64,000 nt of DNA from DATAUD01 sp036268455. GTDB taxonomy: Bacteria; Verrucomicrobiota; Verrucomicrobiia; Limisphaerales; Palsa-1400. A program made the position numbers and the translations under genes. This document shows, one piece after another, positions 42,934 through 52,062 of this stretch (its first letter is position 1; the number at the start of each line of letters is the position of its first letter). Where the stretch lies: NCBI GenBank assembly GCA_036268455.1, contig DATAUD010000062.1, forward strand, positions 62,001 through 126,000, written 5' to 3'. The notes beneath the pieces are model-generated. The model was not told where the DNA came from. It searched no databases and saw only the letters and a program-made list of their open reading frames with translations.

Positions 42934-43851
42934 ATGCCCACCCATGGAGCGGTTGTGTCACGGAAAAAGCACGGGTCAGTCTTGAGGTTATTGGAGTCGC
43001 ATCCGGGCGAACGGAACCCAAAAGATATTATTCGCCGTTTGGCACGGGCCAAAGTCGATCAGGCGAGGAAACACGGCTGGGAGGGTCCGCCATTCTGTCC
43101 GAAAATGTTCACGAGCATTTTTGGCATCCGATGCAAAGAGGTCCATCACGATTTGCACTGCGAGGGTAGGCTGTTGCCGTACCCGGATGGCCGCCTATGG
43201 ATCGAGTACCAGGCTGGCCGCATGATTGAACGGCAAAGATTCACGATCTTTCATGAATTCGCTCACACCCTATTTCCGGACTTCTGTCAATTCCTGCCTC
43301 ATCATCAATCCGCCTCCACGACGGAGGACGATCTCGACTATGAATTTGAAAACCTTTGCGATATTGCTGCGGCCGAGATGCTGCTGCCACACGAAGATTT
43401 CATATCGGATGTCCAAAAGCTTTCCTGGCTTGGATTTGAAGCAGTGCACAATCTACGCCACCGATACGTTGCTTCAATCGACGCGACTGTGTATCGCCTA
43501 ATCGACCTGGCCAAGACAGTTTCAACCTCCGTCGTTTTTCTGACCGATGTCAAAGGGAGCCATCCCGGCAGAGGGCCATTGTGGGTTAAATCATGTCGCC
43601 CAAACTCTATGTTCAAGGGTTATGTCCTACCGGGGACCCAGCCCCCAGCCTCATCCATTACAGTCCGCTGTCTGATACAGAATATCGGCACCACCGCCCC
43701 GGTTCCGGAAACGTGGTGGATCAAAGGCAGACCCAGAACTTATCTCGTGCAAGCGGCAAGATTGCCGACGATTTCAAGCAGCCCGGAATACCCAAAAGTT
43801 GCAGCTTTGCTGTTTCCAGTAAGTTACGCTAGGAACTGGATCGGCAACTAA
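42934..43851 (+). CDS. ImmA/IrrE-type metallopeptidase
   Basis: 305 residues. The zinc motif HEFAH lies in FTIFHEFAHTLFPDF (about residues 106-120), with a later conserved Glu in AAAEMLLP, typical of the ImmA/IrrE peptidase core. The last 100 residues form an additional domain not recognised. ImmA cleaves an XRE repressor; IrrE in Deinococcus cleaves DdrO after DNA damage. Here the paired XRE gene is immediately upstream. The neighbouring Ubl operon makes it a candidate inducer of that system. Confidence 0.87.
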   Translation: MPTHGAVVSRKKHGSVLRLLESHPGERNPKDIIRRLARAKVDQARKHGWEGPPFCPKMFTSIFGIRCKEVHHDLHCEGRLLPYPDGRLWIEYQAGRMIERQRFTIFHEFAHTLFPDFCQFLPHHQSASTTEDDLDYEFENLCDIAAAEMLLPHEDFISDVQKLSWLGFEAVHNLRHRYVASIDATVYRLIDLAKTVSTSVVFLTDVKGSHPGRGPLWVKSCRPNSMFKGYVLPGTQPPASSITVRCLIQNIGTTAPVPETWWIKGRPRTYLVQAARLPTISSSPEYPKVAALLFPVSYARNWIGN

Positions 43852-43980
43852 TTTAGCCCCCGCACCGCCGCCACAATCCCCCTCAGACTGCATCCGATTC
43901 AGACACAGAGGCAGGACAGACAAGGCGGCCCGGGACGATCCAGTTGTCCAAATCCGAACCAATTGCAATCGTTGTTAGCC

Positions 43981-44060
43981 TTGATTGAAAAACTGTAGCG
44001 AACTTTAATTGAATGTGGCGTACTTTGAATGTGTGTAGTTTCCTTAATTGAAACGGGACA
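43981..44060. repeat. Transposon-end-like array of TTCAATTAA-type repeats
   Basis: Read on the minus strand, the segment begins TGTCCCG (44060-44054) and contains TTCAATTAAGG (44052), TTCAAAGTACGC (44027), TTCAATTAAAGTTCGC (44013) and TTCAATCAAGG (43989). Iterated AT-rich repeats inside a TGT-type end are usual for IS21-like and related elements. No transposase gene is nearby, so this would be a remnant at the glmS side of the Ubl module. Confidence 0.4.
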
Positions 44061-44087
44061 TCTCCGAACTCTATTTGTGCCAGAGGT

Positions 44088-45941
44088 CTATTCCACCGTC
44101 ACGCTTTTTGCCAGATTCCGCGGTTTGTCAACGTCGCATCCGCGCGCGACGGCGATGTAGTAGGCGAAAAGTTGCAGTGGCACTGTGGCGAGAATCGGAT
44201 AAAGGGCCTCCAGGGTTCGCGGCAAATAAATCACGTCGTCGGCTTTGTTCGCGATTTCGGTGTCACCCTCGGTGGCGACCGCGATGATTGGGCCTTTGCG
44301 GGCGCGGATCATCGCGAGATTCGCAAGCGTTTTCTCATACATCGGGTCTTGTGGGATGACGAAGACGGTCGGGGTGTTGGAATCGACCAGCGCAATGGGG
44401 CCGTGCTTCATCTCTGCGGCGGAATAGCCTTCGGCGTGGATATACGAAATCTCTTTGAGCTTCAACGCGCCTTCCAGCGCAATCGGGAAATTGTAGCCGC
44501 GGCTGAGGAAAAAGAAATCGCGCGCTTGGGCGTATTTGAGGGCCAGCTTGTGAATGACCGGCGCATTCGCCAACAAAGCTTCGATCTGCTTGGGCAATGC
44601 TTCCAATCCCCGCAAAATTTCCAGAGCGCGATGAACTGAAAGCATCCGCATCCGTCCCAAATGCACAGCCAGCAACGAAAGGATTGCGAGCATCGAGACG
44701 AACGCCTTGGTCGAAGCGACCCCGATCTCCGGGCCGGCGTGCATGTAAATTCCGCCGTCGGCTTCCCTGGCGACGGTGCTGCCAACGACATTGCAAATGG
44801 ACAGGACGCGATGGCCCCGGCGCTTGGCTTCGCGCAACGCGCCCAGAGTGTCAGCGGTCTCGCCGGATTGCGAGATGACCAGTAGGACGGTGTCGCGTTC
44901 CAGCGGGGCGTTGCGAGTGTAGAACTCATGCGCGAATTCCACTTCAACCGGCAAATGCGCCAATTCCTCGATCAAATATTCGCCCAGGAGCGCGGCGTGC
45001 CAGCTTGTTCCAGTGGCGGCGATGACGATTCGCCCAATGCCGCGCAATTCTGACGCCGTCATGTTCAACCCGCCGAAGCGTGTTGTGACGCCTTCGAAAT
45101 CAAGCCGGCCGCGAAGCGCGTTCTCAACGGTGCGGGGCTGCTCGAATATTTCCTTGAGCATGAAATGCGGAAATTCTCCCCGCTCGGCGTCTTGCGCTTC
45201 AAATTCCAGGCGGCTGATTTGGACCTTCGCGGTGTCCGACCCAAGATTTTGCACGTCAAAACGCTCGCTCGTAATCGTCGCGACATCGTAATCGTTGAGA
45301 TAGACGGCCTGGCGGGTGTGGGCAACGATGGCATTGGCGTCGCTGGCCAGAAAATTTTCGCCTTCGCCCACGCCGATAATCAAGGGAGAACCGCGCCGCG
45401 CGCCAATCATGACTTCCGGCTGGCCGGCATGGACAACCGCAATCCCGTAAGTTCCAATAATTTCCCGCAAAGCGTCGCAGACAGCCTGCGTCAAAGATTT
45501 CGCGCCATTTTTAGACTGGCCGGCTTCGTAGAATTCTCCGATCAAATGCGCCAGTACCTCGGTATCGGTGGCCGACACGAACGTATGGCCTTTGGCCACC
45601 AGCTTTTGCCTGAGGCGATCGCAATTCTCTATGACACCGTTGTGGACCACGGCGATCTTGCCCGATTGATCGAGATGCGGATGGGAATTTTCGTCGGAAG
45701 GCGGCCCGTGAGTGGCCCATCGGGTGTGGCCGATGCCGGTTGAGCCGGATGCGGGATCCAGATCGACAAGGGCCGCCAATCCATTGTCAATGTTGCCCTT
45801 TTTCTTACGGATGTGCAGTTGGCTGTCATTGAGGACGGCGATTCCCGCGCTGTCATAGCCGCGATATTGCAGTCGGCGCAGTCCCTCGATAAGGATCGGA
45901 GTGGCGTCTTTTTTCCCAATATATCCGATAATACCGCACAT
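44088..45941 (-). CDS. glmS: Glutamine-fructose-6-phosphate aminotransferase (isomerising)
   Basis: 617 residues, the family's normal length. The N-terminal Cys2 nucleophile is in MCGIIGYIG (class II glutamine amidotransferase), with the HTRWATHG loop. Two SIS domains follow: ATGTSWHAAL, VISQSGETADT and the C-terminal LAKSVTVE. It makes glucosamine-6-phosphate, the entry to UDP-GlcNAc and peptidoglycan. The leader is short (about 100 bp to upp); I see no convincing glmS-ribozyme structure in it. Confidence 0.97.
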   Translation of the reverse strand: MCGIIGYIGKKDATPILIEGLRRLQYRGYDSAGIAVLNDSQLHIRKKKGNIDNGLAALVDLDPASGSTGIGHTRWATHGPPSDENSHPHLDQSGKIAVVHNGVIENCDRLRQKLVAKGHTFVSATDTEVLAHLIGEFYEAGQSKNGAKSLTQAVCDALREIIGTYGIAVVHAGQPEVMIGARRGSPLIIGVGEGENFLASDANAIVAHTRQAVYLNDYDVATITSERFDVQNLGSDTAKVQISRLEFEAQDAERGEFPHFMLKEIFEQPRTVENALRGRLDFEGVTTRFGGLNMTASELRGIGRIVIAATGTSWHAALLGEYLIEELAHLPVEVEFAHEFYTRNAPLERDTVLLVISQSGETADTLGALREAKRRGHRVLSICNVVGSTVAREADGGIYMHAGPEIGVASTKAFVSMLAILSLLAVHLGRMRMLSVHRALEILRGLEALPKQIEALLANAPVIHKLALKYAQARDFFFLSRGYNFPIALEGALKLKEISYIHAEGYSAAEMKHGPIALVDSNTPTVFVIPQDPMYEKTLANLAMIRARKGPIIAVATEGDTEIANKADDVIYLPRTLEALYPILATVPLQLFAYYIAVARGCDVDKPRNLAKSVTVE

Positions 45942-46044
45942 AAATGCGACAGGAGAATGGGGTATTTTCCGCCAGATTCAAGCTCGCAAATGGCGCCCGG
46001 CGAAGGTACGGTGCGGGCATTATTTCAGCGGATTATAAACTGCT

Positions 46045-46671
46045 ATGAAGAACCTGGTCATCGTGGATCACCCCTTGGTCCGACATAATTTGACGCGCCT
46101 GCGGGACAAAAATACCCAGCATTTAGAGTTTCGCCGGTTGCTGGGCGAGATTTCCCTCCTGATGTCCTACGAAATCGCGCGAAGCTTTGAAACGCGTGAT
46201 GTCCAAATTCAAACGCCTCTTGAGTCCACAACCGGAACCTGCCTGACTCACGAGGTCGCGTTGATTCCCGTCCTCCGCGCGGGACTGGGAATGTTGGAGC
46301 CGATTCTCAAAATCCTTCCCAACGCTCGCGTCGGTTTCATTGGATTGAAGCGCGATGAGACGACTCTGGAGGCGGCGTGCTATTACGAAAGTTTTCCCAA
46401 AAATCTGGGCGATTACGAAGTCGTGCTGATCGATCCGATGCTCGCGACCGGCGGCACGGTATCCTCTTCGATGGCGTTGCTGGGCAAGTACGGCGCGAAG
46501 CGGGTGAAGTTGCTCAGTCTGTTGGCTTCGCCGGAAGGAATCGAGCACGTCCACGAAAGATTTCCCTCTCTTGTCATCTACACGGCGGCGGTCGATCGTG
46601 GTTTGAACGAGAAAGGCTACATCATGCCCGGCCTGGGCGACGCTGGCGACAGGCTGTTTGGAACAGCCTGA
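46045..46671 (+). CDS. upp: Uracil phosphoribosyltransferase
   Basis: 208 residues, standard for the family. PRPP-binding loop VVLIDPMLATGGTVSSS, LRAGLGML near the middle and the C-terminal PGLGDAGDRLFGT uracil-binding segment are complete. It salvages uracil to UMP. Convergent with the DUF2252 gene. Confidence 0.97.
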   Translation: MKNLVIVDHPLVRHNLTRLRDKNTQHLEFRRLLGEISLLMSYEIARSFETRDVQIQTPLESTTGTCLTHEVALIPVLRAGLGMLEPILKILPNARVGFIGLKRDETTLEAACYYESFPKNLGDYEVVLIDPMLATGGTVSSSMALLGKYGAKRVKLLSLLASPEGIEHVHERFPSLVIYTAAVDRGLNEKGYIMPGLGDAGDRLFGTA

Positions 46672-46683
46672 GTAACGTCTCGC

Positions 46684-47742
46684 TTACCGCCAATCTCCCC
46701 AGTCCTCCTGGGTTTGTTCCTCCATGGCGAGGGCCGACTTGTAAAGCCAGTGCGCCGGCTTTTGCCGAAGATTTTTTCTGATCTCGGCGCCCTTTCCGCT
46801 GCCAAGATGAATATTCGCCGTTTCCCATCCCATCGCATAGAGCAGTTTTAGCTCGTCCCGCTCTTTCGGCAGGTGAGTCAATTCGAGCCGAAAACAATCC
46901 GGCGACAAGCGGCGGACATTCCATCGCCCCTGGATTTTCCAATACGGATCATGCGCCCGAATCGCGCGGTTAAGTATGTCAGTAATAAAAAGAGGACCCG
47001 TTTTCCCGCCTCGCGCAAAAAAGCAAGCGGAAGGCGCCCACGCTTTGGCCTCGCGCGCGATGCTTCCCCCTTCCCATACGCCAACACCGGTGAATCGTTC
47101 CCGCCCGAGACTGCCCAAACCGGCGATTCGATGCCCAAAGCGCAGCCGGATGTTTTCCGCGGGAAGGATGGACCGCACGGCGTCAAGGACATCGCGTTTG
47201 ACGGGACTTTTCAACGGCACAAGCCGCGTGAATTTTTCCCAAAATCGTTCGGGCTGTTTGAGTCTATGAATCACCATCTCACGCAACGGCGTGTCGTGAT
47301 CCACCAGCACGAAGGCCTTCCCGCCGGCCTTGAGCGATTCGTCGTAGCCGCGCAAAATCTCCTCTGAGGCGCGCTTGGCCGGCGTGTTCAATTCCTTGTG
47401 GGCAAGCAAAGCGCTGGTGGCCAGGCGAATCAAATCGTTGGTGTACGGCATCGGATGGGTTTCGTCGTAATCGTTGACACCCCAAACCAGCCGTCCTTCT
47501 TTGTCCCTCCAGGTTCCAAAATTTTCGACGTGAAGATCGCCCACGGAAAGGACAACCGGCCCGCTCGCGAGTTTCCCGCACGCCTCCACCCAAACCTGCG
47601 CCCAGCGATAAAACGTCGCGCGCAAAAAGAAAAACGGATCCTCCCGCATTCGCTGATGCTTGAGTTTGAGGTCCTCCTTCAACAACGGAATTTGCGCGGC
47701 CAGCCAGGCTTCGTATTGCGTTGTCGCCTGACGGACGTTCAC
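46684..47742 (-). CDS. DUF2252 family protein
   Basis: 352 residues from a GTG at 47742 whose GTGA overlaps the valS stop; the frame is open up to 47793. The DUF2252 kinase-like core is visible in VLSVGDLHVENFGTW and VNDYDETHPMPYTNDLIRLATSAL, which resemble the HxD..N and DxD motifs of phosphotransferases. Biochemical role unknown. Coupling to valS is by overlap only. Confidence 0.8.
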   Translation of the reverse strand: MNVRQATTQYEAWLAAQIPLLKEDLKLKHQRMREDPFFFLRATFYRWAQVWVEACGKLASGPVVLSVGDLHVENFGTWRDKEGRLVWGVNDYDETHPMPYTNDLIRLATSALLAHKELNTPAKRASEEILRGYDESLKAGGKAFVLVDHDTPLREMVIHRLKQPERFWEKFTRLVPLKSPVKRDVLDAVRSILPAENIRLRFGHRIAGLGSLGRERFTGVGVWEGGSIAREAKAWAPSACFFARGGKTGPLFITDILNRAIRAHDPYWKIQGRWNVRRLSPDCFRLELTHLPKERDELKLLYAMGWETANIHLGSGKGAEIRKNLRQKPAHWLYKSALAMEEQTQEDWGDWR

Positions 47743-50384
47743 GAAGCCAGGCCGTCGAGGGCGGATTGCAATTGGGCGCGTTTGGATTGCCAATCCACAA
47801 GCCGTTGCCGGTGCTCCTGCAAAACCTGGGGCGGAACTTTCTCCGCAAAACTCGGGTTGTCAAGTTTTTGTTGCACCTTGGTTATTTCCGCCTCGACCTT
47901 TTGTAATTCCTTCGTCAGGCGCGCCTTTTCCGCTTCGACATCGAACAGTCCCGCAATCGGGATGAAAAGTTTTCCACCGCCCGCGGGATAGACAACCGGT
48001 TCGCCTTTGGCCGGCTGATATTCCGTCCGATGCTCGATGGAATCCGCGCCGGTCAACAATTGAATAACGGCCTTCTCATCGCCAGGAAAATCGGAAGGCG
48101 CATGCAAAACAAGATTGAGCCGTTTATTCGCCGGAATACGAAATTGAGCGCGAACATTTCTGATTTCGATGACAAGCTTTTGACGCGCGGCCATGTCGCG
48201 GAGAACTTCGTCCGAAAGCCCATAATGTTCCATGAAATCCTCGCCCAACGGTTTCGGCCACGGCGCAAATATGATCGTCTTCCCTCCCTGCTCCGCCGGC
48301 ATGTCCGCGGAATACCCCATGCCGTGCCACAATTCCTCCGTGATGAACGGCAGGAACGGATGGAACAGTCGCAGCGTGTGCGACAAAACAAAATCGGTCA
48401 CCGCAAGCGTGTTCGCCTTTCGCGCGGCGTCCGTTCCCTGCAACGCGGCCTTGCTCGCCTCGATATACCAATCGCAATACTCGCTCCAGAAAAAGCGATG
48501 GAGCGTCGCGGCGGCGTCGCTGAATTTGTATTCGGCAAAGGCCGCGTCCATTTCGCGGATAGCGGTGTCAAGTCGAAGCAAAATCCATTTGTCGTCGTTC
48601 GTGAGAAGCTGCGGATCGATCTCCCCCTGCGCTTCCCCGGGGTGCATCTGGCGGAAACGGCAGGCATTCCAAAGCTTGTTGCAAAAATTGCGGCCCAACT
48701 CCACTTGCTGCTCATCGTAAAGAACGTCCTGCCCCAGCGGCGCCGAGCGCATCACGCCGAACCGCAACGCGTCCGCCCCAAATCTGGCGATCAATTCCAG
48801 CGGGTCCGGCGAATTGCCGAGGCTCTTGGACATCTTGCGCCCCTGCTTGTCACGAATAATTCCCGTGAAATAGACGTTCCGAAACGGCGCCTCACCCATG
48901 AATTCGCACCCCGCCATGATCATCCGCGCGACCCAGAAAAAAATAATGTCCGGCCCGGTGACAAGATCGCTCGTCGGATAAAACTTCTTCAGCGCCGCCG
49001 TTTTTTCCGGCCAACCCATCGTCGCAAACGGCCACAGCCAGGAGCTGAACCACGTGTCCAGCACATCGGTGTCCTGTGTCCACTCCTCTCCGGGAGATTC
49101 GATTTGACAGCGGGTTTCCGCGCCGCGATACCAAACCGGCACCCTATGCCCCCACCAAAGCTGCCGCGAAATGCACCAGTCCCTGATGTTCGTCATCCAA
49201 TGCAGGTAAGTCTTGCTCCACCGTTCCGGGTGAAATTTTATCTCGCCCGTTTCCACAGCCTTTGTCGATTCCGCGACCGCCGGATACCGCAAAAACCATT
49301 GCTCGCTCAGATAAGGCTCAATCGGAACATTGCTGCGCTGGCTGTATCCCACGCGATGGACGTAATTCTCCACTTTGAGCACAAGCCCCAAATTCTCCAG
49401 CTTCGCCACCACAGCTTTCCGCGCTTCCAATCGATCCATCCCCGCAAAATCCCCGCCGGCCGTTTCCGTCATCGTTCCATCCGGTCCGATCACCACGGTC
49501 AACGGAAGATGGTGCCGCTGTCCCATTTCGTAATCCGCCGGATCATGCGCCGGCGTCACTTTGACGCATCCCGTTCCGAATTTTGGATCCACCAATTCAT
49601 CCGTGACGATCGGAATCGCCTTGTCGCGCAACGGCAGAAGCACCTTCTTCCCATGCAGACTTTGATACCGCGGGTCCGCGGGATGAACAGCCACAGCCTC
49701 ATCGCCGAGCATCGTTTCCGGCCGCGTCGTCGCGACAACCACAAAGCCGTCCTCGCCTATCAGCGGATATTTGAAGTGCCACAAATGCCCCTGCTCCTCG
49801 ATCATCTCGACTTCCTCATCGGACAACGCCGTGCGCGCCGCCGGGTCCCAATTGACCATCCGTTTGCCGCGATAAATAAGCCCCTTTTCGTAAAGCGCCA
49901 CGAAAACCATTTGGACGCATTTGCTGTATTCAGGGTCCATCGTGAACCGCTCGCGCGTCCAATCACACGACGCTCCCAGCTTTTTAAGTTGCTGGATGAT
50001 GATTCCGCCGTGCTTCTCCTTCCATTCCCAGACCTTCTCCAAAAATTTCTCCCGGCCCAGGTCTTCGCGATGTTTCATCGCGCCCTGTTTGCGCAACGAT
50101 TTTTCCACAACCGTTTGCGTGGCGATCCCCGCGTGATCCGTTCCCGGCAGCCACAACACTTCGTGCCCGATCATCCGGGCGCGACGCGCGAGAATGTCCT
50201 GGATTGTGTTGTTAAGAACGTGCCCCAGCGTGAGCACGCCGGTGACATTCGGCGGCGGGATGACAATCGAATACGCTGGCTTGGGCGAATCCGCCCGCGC
50301 GCAAAAAAATTTCTGGTCCAGCCAGTACTGGTACCATTTGTCCTCGACCGCCTGCGGTTCGTAAGCTTTTGGAATTTCCGACAT
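47739..50384 (-). CDS. valS: Valyl-tRNA synthetase
   Basis: 881 residues, full length. Class I signatures are PPPNVTGVLTLGHVLN (HIGH motif) near residue 40 and GRKMSKSLGN (KMSKS) near residue 525. An editing CP1 domain lies between them, and a C-terminal coiled-coil arm (LTKELQKVEAEITKVQQKLDN) is typical of ValRS. It charges tRNA-Val in the cytosol. The next gene on the strand, cimA, ends 14 bp before it. Confidence 0.97.
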   Translation of the reverse strand: MSEIPKAYEPQAVEDKWYQYWLDQKFFCARADSPKPAYSIVIPPPNVTGVLTLGHVLNNTIQDILARRARMIGHEVLWLPGTDHAGIATQTVVEKSLRKQGAMKHREDLGREKFLEKVWEWKEKHGGIIIQQLKKLGASCDWTRERFTMDPEYSKCVQMVFVALYEKGLIYRGKRMVNWDPAARTALSDEEVEMIEEQGHLWHFKYPLIGEDGFVVVATTRPETMLGDEAVAVHPADPRYQSLHGKKVLLPLRDKAIPIVTDELVDPKFGTGCVKVTPAHDPADYEMGQRHHLPLTVVIGPDGTMTETAGGDFAGMDRLEARKAVVAKLENLGLVLKVENYVHRVGYSQRSNVPIEPYLSEQWFLRYPAVAESTKAVETGEIKFHPERWSKTYLHWMTNIRDWCISRQLWWGHRVPVWYRGAETRCQIESPGEEWTQDTDVLDTWFSSWLWPFATMGWPEKTAALKKFYPTSDLVTGPDIIFFWVARMIMAGCEFMGEAPFRNVYFTGIIRDKQGRKMSKSLGNSPDPLELIARFGADALRFGVMRSAPLGQDVLYDEQQVELGRNFCNKLWNACRFRQMHPGEAQGEIDPQLLTNDDKWILLRLDTAIREMDAAFAEYKFSDAAATLHRFFWSEYCDWYIEASKAALQGTDAARKANTLAVTDFVLSHTLRLFHPFLPFITEELWHGMGYSADMPAEQGGKTIIFAPWPKPLGEDFMEHYGLSDEVLRDMAARQKLVIEIRNVRAQFRIPANKRLNLVLHAPSDFPGDEKAVIQLLTGADSIEHRTEYQPAKGEPVVYPAGGGKLFIPIAGLFDVEAEKARLTKELQKVEAEITKVQQKLDNPSFAEKVPPQVLQEHRQRLVDWQSKRAQLQSALDGLAS

Positions 50385-50398
50385 GACTCAGCGGTCCG

Positions 50399-51964
50399 TT
50401 AACGACCTTTCTTAAGGAGTCGGAATTCCATTGAATCCACCAGGGCGCCAAGGCTGGCCTCGATGATGTTCCCGCTCACACCGACAGTTCCCCATTCCTC
50501 GCGGCCATCGCTGGATTGGATGAGCACCCGCGTCTTGGCGGCCGTCCCTTCAGTTGAGTCAAGAATACGCACTTTGTAATCAGTCAGCCGGATTTTTTTC
50601 ACCTGCGGATAAAAATTCGCCAGCGCCGCCCGCAACGCAGAGTCGAGCGCGTTCACCGGCCCATCCCCTTCCGCCACGGTATGGGCCGATTTTCCATCGA
50701 CCTGCACCATGATCGTCGCCTCGCACACGGATGATCCCTTTTGACGCCGCATCGAAACATGATAGGCGTTCACCTCAAACGGCATCGTATGGTGCCGAAG
50801 CGTCTTGCGGATGAGCACCGCCAGCGAACCGGCCGCCGCTTCAAATTCGTAACCCTGATGTTCCAGCGCCTTCACCTTCGCCAGGATTTCCCGCAATTCC
50901 GGCGCGTCGTTGTCAAGATTAATTCCCAGCTCCCGCGCCTTCATCACGATGTTGCTGCGTCCAGCCAGATCACTGATCAGCACGTTCCGCGTATTGCCCA
51001 CCGCCGCGGGATCGATGTGCTCGTAACTGTGAAATATTTTTTGCACCGCGTTCACGTGCGTGCCGCCCTTGTGCGAAAACGCCGCCGACCCAACCCACGG
51101 CTGGCGCGGGCTATGCCGCAGATTCGCGATCTCATCCACAAACTGCGAAAGGTCCTTCAACAACGGCAGCGAAGCCGACGGAACGCACGTTTTGCCCAAT
51201 TTAAACGCAACGTTGGGAATCGTGCTCGTGAGATTGCAATTGCCCGTCCTCTCACCGTAACCATTGATTGTCCCCTGCACATGCGAAGCGCCCGCCCCCA
51301 ACGCCGCCAACGCATTGGCAACGCCGAGTCCGGCGTCATCGTGGGTATGAATTCCGATCCGCCCGCGCAATTTACCGCGAGCCACCGCCGTTATCCTGGC
51401 GATTTCCTCCGGAAGCGTTCCGCCGTTGGTGTCACAAAGCGTGATGGTATCCGCGCCCGCGTTTTCCGCCGCCGCCCACGTTGCAAGCGCGTACTCCGCG
51501 TTGTCCTTGAACCCGTCAAAAGAGTGTTCCGCGTCATAAACGACGTACCGGCCCTGCTCCTTCAAAAAGCGCACCGTATCGGCGATCATCGCGATGTTTT
51601 CATCCGGCGTGGTGCGCAAAACTTTCTTGACGTGCAGCAGCCACGTCTTGCCGTAAATTGTCACCACCGGCGTTTCCGCCTCCAGCAACAGGCGGACCTG
51701 CTCATCCTCAGCCGCGCCGACGTCCTTCCGCCGGGTCGAACCGAACGCCGCGAGTTTGGCGCGCTTGAATTTCCTGCGCTTCGCCTCGTTAAAAAACTCA
51801 ATGTCCTTGGGATTGGACCCCGGCCACCCGCCTTCAATGTAATGAACGCCGAAAGAATCGAGTTTCTCCGCAATACGCAACTTATCCATCACAGAAAAGT
51901 TGATGCCTTCGCCCTGACTGCCGTCGCGCAGGGTTGTATCGTATATTTCGACTTCGGGTTTCAT
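50399..51964 (-). CDS. cimA: Citramalate synthase
   Basis: 521 residues from the ATG at 51964 (MKPEVEIYDTTLRDGSQGEG); the frame runs further upstream. HMG-CoA lyase-like TIM barrel with DTTLRDGSQGEG, HTHDDAGLGVANALAA (metal-binding HxH) and NGYGERTGN, then a C-terminal LeuA-type allosteric domain (about 390-510). It condenses acetyl-CoA with pyruvate to make citramalate, a threonine-independent route to isoleucine. The C-terminal domain usually binds isoleucine. Confidence 0.93.
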   Translation of the reverse strand: MKPEVEIYDTTLRDGSQGEGINFSVMDKLRIAEKLDSFGVHYIEGGWPGSNPKDIEFFNEAKRRKFKRAKLAAFGSTRRKDVGAAEDEQVRLLLEAETPVVTIYGKTWLLHVKKVLRTTPDENIAMIADTVRFLKEQGRYVVYDAEHSFDGFKDNAEYALATWAAAENAGADTITLCDTNGGTLPEEIARITAVARGKLRGRIGIHTHDDAGLGVANALAALGAGASHVQGTINGYGERTGNCNLTSTIPNVAFKLGKTCVPSASLPLLKDLSQFVDEIANLRHSPRQPWVGSAAFSHKGGTHVNAVQKIFHSYEHIDPAAVGNTRNVLISDLAGRSNIVMKARELGINLDNDAPELREILAKVKALEHQGYEFEAAAGSLAVLIRKTLRHHTMPFEVNAYHVSMRRQKGSSVCEATIMVQVDGKSAHTVAEGDGPVNALDSALRAALANFYPQVKKIRLTDYKVRILDSTEGTAAKTRVLIQSSDGREEWGTVGVSGNIIEASLGALVDSMEFRLLKKGR

Positions 51965-52062
51965 AAATCCCGCCACCAGCGGGATTAAATACTTACGCCA
52001 CCACGGCCCTATTTGCAAACATTCCCGAAGTCACCGATTCCAATTGCCGGGCCACTTCCAGA

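Noticed and set aside
40126..43851. CBASS or Bil operon
   Set aside because: E1, E2 and JAB parts are similar in kind, but there is no CD-NTase or effector and the Ubl is a tandem multiubiquitin type, so those names do not fit.
45942..46044. glmS ribozyme upstream of glmS
   Set aside because: The gap is only about 100 bp and shared with the divergent upp promoter; no matching core was seen.
48030..50402. 790-codon frame antisense to valS
   Set aside because: It mirrors valS codon by codon, has low-complexity Arg/His-rich sequence and no family motif. It is a GC-driven shadow.
50741..51988. 415-codon frame antisense to cimA
   Set aside because: Arg-rich shadow of a clear citramalate synthase.
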